Under the pieces are notes generated by a model. The model made no database searches, was not told the origin of the DNA, and saw nothing but the letters and a program-made list of their open reading frames with translations. The translations under genes and the position numbers were made by a program. Shown piece by piece: positions 15,091 through 20,363 of a stretch of DNA of 21,509 nucleotides (its first letter is position 1; each line of letters opens with the position of its first letter). Source of the stretch: Acidobacteriaceae bacterium (lineage in GTDB: Bacteria > Acidobacteriota > Terriglobia > Terriglobales > Acidobacteriaceae); NCBI GenBank assembly GCA_027364815.1, contig DAHXOQ010000012.1, positions 1 to 21,509 of the forward strand, read 5' to 3'.

Positions 15091-15920
15091 GCGGATTTCT
15101 CCTTCTCCTGCTCTTTCTCTTTCAGCCTGGCTTCTTTGGCTTTGCGCCGGTCAGGGTGAACAAACCAGGCACCGGCAATGCCGACGAGATAGAGCACCAT
15201 CATGGGTGAAGCGAAAACGCACATCGTAGTGATGTCAGGCGTGGGCGTAATAATCGCGGCCACGACGAAGATGCCGAGAATGGCGTAGCGAATGTTTTTC
15301 CACAAAAAGCTTGGGCTGACGATCCCGAAGAGGGCAAGGAAGACGATGATGACGGGCAGTTCGAAAGTGGCGCCGATGCCGAGGATGAGCGCGAAGAAAA
15401 AGCCCGTGTACTCCTCAATGCTGATCAGAGGATGAATGCCGAGTGTGTTGCCGAGGTCAGAGATGAGGAATTTCAGCAGGCCAGGGAAGACGTAGTAGTA
15501 GCCGAGAAATGCGCCGCTGAAGAAAAGCAGGATTGCCGCAGCCATGAACGGGATGACGTAGCGTTTTTCGCGCGAGTAAAGTGCCGGTGCGATGAAGAGC
15601 CAGACCTGGAAGAGAATGAAGGGCGCGGCAAGTATTGCACCGCCGACGAGCGGGATCTGGATATAGCGCAGGTTGACCAGATCGGCCGGGTGGGTGAAGT
15701 TGAGCGGAATCTTGATTGCGTTCAGCGGAGCCTGAAGCAGCAGGTAGAGCTTGGGCGCAAAGATCACGGCCACAATGTAGCCGGCGACAAGATAGAGAAC
15801 AGAATGCACGATGCGCTTGCGCAGCTCTTCAAGATGCTGCATCAGCGACATGCCGGGCAGATCTGCGCGGGAGCCGAGTTCGGCGCGCGCCTTGTTGACG
15901 ACATCGGTTGCATCAACCAC
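15087..15920 (-). CDS. tatC: Sec-independent protein translocase TatC
   Basis: Core membrane subunit of the twin-arginine pathway; with TatB it recognises RR signal peptides of folded proteins. The 277-residue protein has six membrane segments, the cytoplasmic N-terminal motif MSLMQHLEELRKRI (24-37; conserved Glu at 32), FQVWLFIAPALYSREKR in the first periplasmic loop region, ATFELPVI, and ITPTPDITTM before the last helices, then a highly charged Lys/Glu tail. The GTG at 15920 has an AAGGCGG site upstream and overlaps tatB by 8 nt; an internal ATG at codon 24 would also leave the conserved core intact. The N-terminal extension of about 20 residues is longer than in E. coli. Confidence 0.95.
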   Translation of the reverse strand: MVDATDVVNKARAELGSRADLPGMSLMQHLEELRKRIVHSVLYLVAGYIVAVIFAPKLYLLLQAPLNAIKIPLNFTHPADLVNLRYIQIPLVGGAILAAPFILFQVWLFIAPALYSREKRYVIPFMAAAILLFFSGAFLGYYYVFPGLLKFLISDLGNTLGIHPLISIEEYTGFFFALILGIGATFELPVIIVFLALFGIVSPSFLWKNIRYAILGIFVVAAIITPTPDITTMCVFASPMMVLYLVGIAGAWFVHPDRRKAKEARLKEKEQEKEKSA

Positions 15921-16536
15921 GGGTCACCGCCTTGTCATCTGTTGATGCAGCGGATTCAGTGGGTGTCGCGGGTGCATCTGGATTCTCATCCTTGGACGCT
16001 GTTTTTTTCGGAACTCTTGGCTTGCGCGGGGTCTTAACTTTGGCCGGTGCTTCAGCGGACTGGGCGGCAATCGCGTCGCGGGCGGCAATCGATGTACGGG
16101 TCTGCTCGGCGAGCGCCTCGGCTTCTGCCGTGAGCTGTTTCATGGATTTGCCACGAAGAACAGTTTCTCCTGTTGAGGGTGGCTGAATAGTCAGCCTCGA
16201 TGAATCTGTGGCAGGCGGATAGACCAAATCTTCAGTTGCGGTGCCGGCATCAGTGGCTGCGGCATCGGTAGTGGCAGCAGGCGCACCTAGGGCCGGATAG
16301 AGTGCGCGATTTTCTGCATCGAGTTTGAGCCGCCGCTCTGCGTCCTCGGATTTTCGCATCTCCTCTTCCATCTGGTATTTAAACTCGTTTGACGCCTTGC
16401 GGAACTCGTACATGAGCTTGCCGATCTGGCGACCGATCTCCGGCAAACGCCGTGGCCCAAAGACGACCAGCGCCAGCAGCATGATAAAGAGCGTGTCCGG
16501 TATCCCGATGCTTGCCGCCTGAATTGCTCCCGTCAT
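15913..16536 (-). CDS. tatB: Twin-arginine translocase subunit TatB (TatA/B family)
   Basis: A 207-residue TatA/TatB-type protein: short periplasmic N-terminus, one membrane helix (about 9-27), the hinge FGPRRLPEIGRQIG (26-39), an amphipathic and charged helix to about residue 75, then a long Ala/Thr/Pro/Lys-rich disordered tail with a basic PRKPRVPKK patch. The length, Leu-Pro-Glu-Ile-Gly wording and linkage to tatC favour TatB over TatA. The ATG is preceded by AGGAAGAGG. It is the first gene of the tight tatB-tatC-M28-TerC run. No separate tatA is in the window. Confidence 0.88.
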   Translation of the reverse strand: MTGAIQAASIGIPDTLFIMLLALVVFGPRRLPEIGRQIGKLMYEFRKASNEFKYQMEEEMRKSEDAERRLKLDAENRALYPALGAPAATTDAAATDAGTATEDLVYPPATDSSRLTIQPPSTGETVLRGKSMKQLTAEAEALAEQTRTSIAARDAIAAQSAEAPAKVKTPRKPRVPKKTASKDENPDAPATPTESAASTDDKAVTRG

Positions 16537-16830
16537 CCGCTCGAGCCTCTTCCTTCTAAACCTTTATTACGGGTCCATTTAAGGATGGACACCGGAGTTG
16601 CGCATGGTGGCAGGTTTTGCCAGCCATGAGTTGCTGCTGATTCTTCATCGTAATGATAACGGTCAGAAGAGAGAAGCGACAAACTTGGATTGCAGAATAG
16701 GTCTTTTGCGAGATGCTTTTGAGTCATTCTTTACGTCGTGGTCTGCTATTGGGTGCAAATTCAGGTTAAAAATGGGTTAAACTAAAGAGAACAGTTGGAG
16801 GCTGGGGCGTACCGGGAAATTGAGCAGAAA
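16537..16830. other. Divergent tatB/nadA intergenic region
   Basis: No credible gene: short frames on both strands lack ribosome binding sites and recognisable content. It holds the tatB promoter candidate and must hold the nadA promoter. A TAAACT hexamer (16778-16783) in an AT-rich patch is a possible -10 for nadA, but I find no -35 at suitable spacing. Confidence 0.4.
16653..16682 (-). promoter_or_regulatory. Candidate sigma-70 promoter of the tatB operon
   Basis: On the minus strand TTGTCG (16677-16682) and TATCAT (16653-16658) are separated by 18 nt; the -10 matches consensus at five of six positions and the -35 at four. Transcription would start near 16646, about 110 nt before tatB. Confidence 0.4.
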
Positions 16831-16859
16831 TGCTTGGCAACTTCCGGAGTTCCAACGCA
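16831..16859 (+). other. Hairpin in the nadA leader upstream of the riboswitch
   Basis: Three pairs TGC/GCA, four pairs TTGG/CCAA and four pairs AACT/AGTT close a 5-nt TCCGG loop, with one bulged C on each side. That makes 11 bp, ending 14 nt before riboswitch domain 1. No T run follows, so it is not an intrinsic terminator; it may help folding or protect the 5' end. Confidence 0.45.
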
Positions 16860-16873
16860 TCTAATTGTTAAAG

Positions 16874-17010
16874 GGTTGCAACATCCCCGTGGGTGGGGAA
16901 GGTTCGAGAAAGCTGATTGAGCTGGATTGAAGGAGCCTGGTTGGATAAGGCTGCTCAACTCAGCGGAAATCAGATTCTAAAAAAAAGCCTTCAGTGCATC
17001 CACTGCAACC
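16874..17010 (+). promoter_or_regulatory. Riboswitch domain 1
   Basis: P1 pairs GGTTGC (16874-16879) with GCAACC (17005-17010). The conserved single strand is AACATCCCC (16880-16888). P2 pairs GTGGGTG (16889-16895) with CATCCAC (16997-17003), seven pairs with one G-T. A distal helix GAAGG (16898-16902) with CCTTC (16988-16992) encloses about 85 nt containing two further hairpins: AGCT/AGCT (16911-16914 and 16920-16923) and an AGCC/GGCT stem around 16933-16952. The usual domain is about 50 nt, so the interior is greatly extended. Confidence 0.78.
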
Positions 17011-17014
17011 GGAA

Positions 17015-17077
17015 TTGCTTTCAACATCCCCGTCCGTCGGCATTTTTCAGATGTTAGCCGGTGCGGACTGAAGGCGG
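17015..17077 (+). promoter_or_regulatory. Riboswitch domain 2 overlapping the nadA ribosome binding site
   Basis: P1 pairs TTGCTTTC (17015-17022) with GAAGGCGG (17070-17077), including three G-T pairs. The core is AACATCCCC (17023-17031). P2 pairs GTCCG (17032-17036) with CGGAC (17064-17068); after an internal loop of T against GTG, CGGC (17038-17041) pairs with GCCG (17057-17060), closing a 15-nt loop. The 3' strand of P1 contains AAGGCGG (17071-17077), the only Shine-Dalgarno-like sequence 6 nt before the GTG start, so ligand-stabilised P1 should block ribosome access. Confidence 0.85.
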
Positions 17078-17083
17078 AAGACA

Positions 17084-18250
17084 GTGAACCTGGTTTTGGA
17101 CGAAGCTTTGTCTGAAGAATCGGTGTCGGCGCTTTACGAAGTCGGCACAAGCTGCAGCCTTGAAGATTATCTCGCTCAGCCTGACCATTCGATGGACGCG
17201 CGGATTGCCCGTGCCCGCGAGCAGTTGGGAGCGACAACGATCCTGCTCGGTCATCATTATCAACGCGACGAAGTGATTCGCTTTGCCGATTACACGGGCG
17301 ATAGCTACAAGCTCTCGCGCATCACGGCTGACTCCAACGCCAAGTATATTGTTTTCTGTGGCGTGCACTTTATGGCTGAAAGCGCCGACGTGCTCGGTAA
17401 ACCAGATCAGCAGGTAATTTTGCCGGATCTCAACGCCGGCTGCTCCATGGCCGATATGGCGGAGATTTCACAGGTTGAAGCATGCTGGCGCGCGCTTGAA
17501 AATGCCGGTGTGGCCGAGGATACGATTCCGCTTACCTACATGAACTCGACCGCTGCCATCAAGGCTTTTTGCGGCGAACGTGGCGGCTTGGTTTGCACTT
17601 CGTCGAATGCGCGCGCAGCCTTTGAGTGGGCATTTGCGCGCAAGAAGCGGATTCTGTTTTTGCCCGATCAGCATTTGGGCCGCAATACAGGCTACGCAAT
17701 GGGCATCAGCCTGAACGAGATGAGTGTATGGGATCCCTGGGCTGTGCAGTTAGGCGGAAATTATGGAGGCTCGACAAGGACCGCGCTCGAACACAGCAAA
17801 ATTCTCCTCTGGAAGGGCCACTGCGCCGTGCACCAGCGCTTCCTCCCAAGCCATGTAGACCAACTGCGGGCAAAGTACCCGGGACTGCGCGTCATCGTGC
17901 ATCCGGAGTGCCGCTGGGAGGTCTGCCAGAAAGCCGATGCGCTGGGTTCGACCGAGGGGATCATCAAGTTTGTTGAAGAATCGCCCATGGGTTCGACAAT
18001 CGCAATTGGCACCGAAGTGCACCTAGTCAACCGGCTCGCGAAAGAATACGCATCTCATGGAAAAAAGATTCTCTCACTCGACGATGCCGGCTGCCTCTGC
18101 ACGACGATGTACCGCATCAGCCCGCAGCATCTGGCCTGGGCGCTTGAAAATCTGGTTGAAGGCCGCGTAGTCAACCGGATCAAGGTGAAGCCTGAAGTCA
18201 AGAAATGGGCCAAGGTGGCACTGGACCGGATGCTGGAGATTAATCCGTAA
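17084..18250 (+). CDS. nadA: Quinolinate synthase
   Basis: [4Fe-4S] enzyme that condenses iminoaspartate (from NadB) with dihydroxyacetone phosphate to quinolinate in de novo NAD synthesis. The 388-residue protein has GHHYQRDEV (residues 56-64), and the three cluster cysteines by family analogy are C120 (LNAGCSMADM), C247 (WKGHCAVHQRF) and C339 (AGCLCTTMYRI). Other family motifs are YMNSTAAIKA, LPDQHLGRNT, HPECRWEVC and GSTEGIIKF. Its length and extra N-terminal segment match the longer NadA subgroup. Translation starts at GTG 17084; the ribosome binding site is part of riboswitch domain 2, so translational control by NAD+ is likely. nadC is not in the window. Confidence 0.97.
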   Translation: MNLVLDEALSEESVSALYEVGTSCSLEDYLAQPDHSMDARIARAREQLGATTILLGHHYQRDEVIRFADYTGDSYKLSRITADSNAKYIVFCGVHFMAESADVLGKPDQQVILPDLNAGCSMADMAEISQVEACWRALENAGVAEDTIPLTYMNSTAAIKAFCGERGGLVCTSSNARAAFEWAFARKKRILFLPDQHLGRNTGYAMGISLNEMSVWDPWAVQLGGNYGGSTRTALEHSKILLWKGHCAVHQRFLPSHVDQLRAKYPGLRVIVHPECRWEVCQKADALGSTEGIIKFVEESPMGSTIAIGTEVHLVNRLAKEYASHGKKILSLDDAGCLCTTMYRISPQHLAWALENLVEGRVVNRIKVKPEVKKWAKVALDRMLEINP

Positions 18251-18417
18251 AAATAGTCTTTCTACTCTGACAAACATAGGTTAAGATGCTTGCGTCAAGT
18301 TAGCGAGCGGTTTTATCGTCGGTCGTTTGCTGTGACTGAAAGTTATCTTGACTCATCCCTCTCATGAGCAGCGTGATTGACTGACTGTCAATATCCGCAT
18401 CTCAAACTCATGATTGC
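18251..18417 (+). other. Intergenic region before the lipoprotein gene
   Basis: No gene. Two TTGACT hexamers (18348-18353 and 18377-18382) resemble -35 boxes, but neither has a good -10 at 16-18 nt. No terminator hairpin is visible after nadA. Confidence 0.3.
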
Positions 18418-18424
18418 AGGAGGT
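18418..18424 (+). promoter_or_regulatory. Strong Shine-Dalgarno fixing the lipoprotein start
   Basis: AGGAGGT lies 7 nt before the ATG at 18432, which places the start there instead of at the in-frame TTG at 18414. Confidence 0.85.
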
Positions 18425-18431
18425 TATCTGT

Positions 18432-19523
18432 ATGTGTTTCAGGGTTTACTCAATATCTAGTGTTGTCTCTGCCTGTTTAATTGCACTGACATTTGCTGGT
18501 TGCGGCCATCCGACAGCTATGGTAACTGCTTCAAAATCTGCTCCGCCAATCGCTGATCTAGCACCTAACCAAGCTGTAAAACTAGACGGTGTGCCTTTTT
18601 ATGTAAAACGTGGAGTCTGTAAAAGGGAGACTATTTGGCTGGAACCGCGCATCAACGTGGATGTAACCATTGCAGTGGAAAATGATGTGGCAATTACGCA
18701 CCACATGGTTCTAACTCAGAGCCAATTTGATTCTCAAGCGGCTCGCGATCTACTTGCCAATTTGGGAGTTCTTCAGGCCGCTTCAAAATCCGATTCACCA
18801 CAACAGTACGACACATGCAAGATTAAGGCTCAATGGGATTCCTTGCAAAACAAAGTATCAACCAGTAACAAACCTCTCTGCGACACACAAGGTTCAAGTG
18901 AGAAAACAAAATGTACTCCACTGCGTGATGCATTAAACCGCGGGGACTTACTGCTAGCATCGAATGCCGGATCTATTGAAGTGCAGGTGGATTACTCGCA
19001 AGTCTATTACCTCAATACGAAGACTCCATGGATTGGCAATGCATCAGTCGACGCAAAGTTGGCTACTGACGGCACATTGAGTGAGGGAAATGTGCAGGCA
19101 AACGATCAGACATGGGCGACAATTTTGAATACTGTGAGCTCACTTGCTTCGGATTTAACATCACTTGGAACCGCAAAAATTGCCGCAGCTCCCAAAGCAA
19201 CTTCAACAACTCAACTTACTGGTAAAGCCTACGATCTACCAATTCAACAACCACAACCTGTCTGCACCTCACCGGATTGGCCGGAACCTTCAAAGGCTGA
19301 AGTCTATAAGGCGACTGTCACTGCGGAAATATATTTGCATGATCATGTGAAGTATGACCCTTCAATAAATAATCTGGCAAACTGCCAGGTTAACGCTGAG
19401 GGCGTTACGGATGGTAATGTCACCATCACGAAGAAGGATAGTTCCGGCGGTAACGATAAGGGAGCATACAAGTTTTCAGGACAAGTGACACCGCCCAAAG
19501 CAGATGACAATAGCGGAAAATAA
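18432..19523 (+). CDS. Orphan lipoprotein of unknown function
   Basis: A 363-residue protein I do not recognise. The N-terminus is a lipoprotein signal: basic start, hydrophobic stretch and lipobox TFAGC with the lipidated cysteine at 24. The rest is soluble and rich in Ser/Thr/Asn/Lys, with six further cysteines (63, 129, 150, 161, 278, 318) that could form three disulfides, so an extracytoplasmic location is likely. A C-terminal section (about 290-350) looks beta-rich and ends in a Gly/Asp/Lys tail. Base composition is clearly more AT-rich than in neighbouring genes, with frequent AAA, CAA, ACT and TCA codons, which suggests acquisition or weak codon selection. It stands alone between nadA and the DUF2203 gene with its own ribosome binding site. 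Confidence 0.85.
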   Translation: MCFRVYSISSVVSACLIALTFAGCGHPTAMVTASKSAPPIADLAPNQAVKLDGVPFYVKRGVCKRETIWLEPRINVDVTIAVENDVAITHHMVLTQSQFDSQAARDLLANLGVLQAASKSDSPQQYDTCKIKAQWDSLQNKVSTSNKPLCDTQGSSEKTKCTPLRDALNRGDLLLASNAGSIEVQVDYSQVYYLNTKTPWIGNASVDAKLATDGTLSEGNVQANDQTWATILNTVSSLASDLTSLGTAKIAAAPKATSTTQLTGKAYDLPIQQPQPVCTSPDWPEPSKAEVYKATVTAEIYLHDHVKYDPSINNLANCQVNAEGVTDGNVTITKKDSSGGNDKGAYKFSGQVTPPKADDNSGK

Positions 19524-19664
19524 TTCGTGAGGGCATTTTTTTTGCTTGAATGGTGTAGCCGCTTCAGGATCGAGGCGGCGGTGTATTGTTGGATGAAAAT
19601 TTGCCATCTCCTTATTCTTGGGATGGCTAACCAGATAGTTAACATCCCCTATTTTCCGTATTAA

Positions 19665-19725
19665 AAAACCGGCATTACTGCATCGAATTTTCAGCTGAAA
19701 TCCTCAACGTCCCAGTACCGGTTTT
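19665..19725. repeat. Concentric inverted repeat
   Basis: An outer pair AAAACCGG (19665-19672) and CCGGTTTT (19718-19725) surrounds a perfect 12-bp palindrome TTTCAGCTGAAA (19689-19700). Their centres coincide within 0.5 nt. A CTG/CAG pair (19678-19680 and 19713-19715) adds to the outer arms. It lies in the 294-nt gap between the lipoprotein and DUF2203 genes, which otherwise has only a GCCGC/GCGGC hairpin (19558-19579) without a T run. Confidence 0.6.
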
Positions 19726-19817
19726 CAACCCATCTCATCAAATTCCACGACGCACAGGCTAGTTCCTAGTGCTCTGGTCACTGCTTTTGCAGTATCCTGT
19801 AAGCAGAGGTTCCCCTG

Positions 19818-20258
19818 ATGAAGACCTTTACTTTGGATGAAGCGCAGGCGTTGCTGCCAGTGGTGGAAGCGTTACTGGTGCGCGCGACGGAGGCTCGCGA
19901 TGAAGCGGGCAAGGTGGAGAACGCGTTGCAGGAACTGAACCGCAGAATCCATCTTTCAGGCGGAATACGCGTGGATGTGGGTATGGTCGCGCGTCAACGC
20001 ACGGAGCTTGAGGCTCACATGGAACGGATGCGGGAGACGCTCGCAGAGATTGATGAGATCGGCGTGCAGGTCAAGGATCTGGAGAAGGGACTGATTGATT
20101 TCCCCTGCAAGATGGAGGAGCAGATCGTGCTGCTCTGCTGGAAGCGCGGTGAGCCGGCGATTGAGTTCTGGCATTCACTGGACGGCGGATTTTCCGGACG
20201 GCAGGCAATTGATGAGCCGTTCAGGAAACGCACCAACTCGAAAAGCCGATTGAATTGA
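19818..20258 (+). CDS. DUF2203 family protein
   Basis: A 146-residue cytoplasmic protein with no signal peptide. The N-terminal half is helical and likely coiled-coil (FTLDEAQALLPVVEALL, then many Glu/Arg/Ala). The C-terminal half has the family's conserved run VQVKDLEKGLIDFP, LCWKRGEPAIEFWH and GGFSGRQAID. The family is widespread, usually about 120-150 residues, and its biochemical role is not established as far as I know; the conserved Cys-Trp, Trp-His and Gly-Phe residues could form a binding site, which is speculation. AGAGG precedes the ATG at a spacing of about 8 nt. It is a single gene closed by a strong terminator. Confidence 0.88.
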   Translation: MKTFTLDEAQALLPVVEALLVRATEARDEAGKVENALQELNRRIHLSGGIRVDVGMVARQRTELEAHMERMRETLAEIDEIGVQVKDLEKGLIDFPCKMEEQIVLLCWKRGEPAIEFWHSLDGGFSGRQAIDEPFRKRTNSKSRLN

Positions 20259-20285
20259 ATTTTGGTAAGAACATTTTTGGGTAAC

Positions 20286-20319
20286 AAAAAAGCCACCTGA
20301 TGATTCAGGTGGCTTTTTT
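20286..20319. terminator. Perfect bidirectional intrinsic terminator
   Basis: A fully paired 15-bp stem (20286-20300 with 20305-20319), a 4-nt TGAT loop, six A at one end and six T at the other. It serves the DUF2203 gene on the plus strand (27 nt past its stop) and the convergent beta-propeller gene on the minus strand (44 nt past its stop). Confidence 0.95.
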
Positions 20320-20335
20320 CGCTACAAAAACTAAC

Positions 20336-20360
20336 AACTGAGAACTGACAACTGAGACTG
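20336..20360. repeat. Short heptamer tandem repeat
   Basis: Three successive 7-nt units AACTGA(G/C) at 20336-20356 plus a partial ACTG, between the terminator and the stop of the beta-propeller gene. Similar AACTGA-type junk repeats occur between genes in diverse bacteria; no function is visible. Confidence 0.6.
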
Positions 20361-20363
20361 TCT

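Larger units (their letters stand above)
16874..17077 (+). promoter_or_regulatory. Tandem NAD+-I riboswitch (nadA motif)
   Basis: Two similar RNA domains lie directly before nadA. Both have the layout P1 strand, AACATCCCC, P2 strand opening with GT, distal helices, P2 closing strand ending in AC, then TG and the P1 closing strand. The 12-mer CAACATCCCCGT occurs at 16879-16890 and again at 17022-17033. The nadA motif, later shown to bind NAD+ through its ADP part, is known from Acidobacteria upstream of nadA and typically has two such domains; the core here agrees with what I remember of it. High NAD+ would be expected to reduce NadA synthesis. Identification rests on sequence, pairing and gene context; a covariance-model match was not run. 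Confidence 0.9.

Noticed and set aside
14266..15159. A 297-codon plus-strand open frame
   Set aside because: It lies antisense to the M28 gene, which has a signal peptide, conserved catalytic residues and an overlapping operon position. The opposite frame has no motif or ribosome binding site and arises from GC-biased codons.
16533..16727. A 64-codon minus-strand frame upstream of tatB
   Set aside because: Overlaps the tatB start and its ribosome binding site, has no ribosome binding site of its own, and covers the likely promoter.
19558..19579. GCCGC/GCGGC hairpin as terminator of the lipoprotein gene
   Set aside because: Stem of five pairs with a 12-nt loop and no T run after it; the T-rich stretch lies before it instead.
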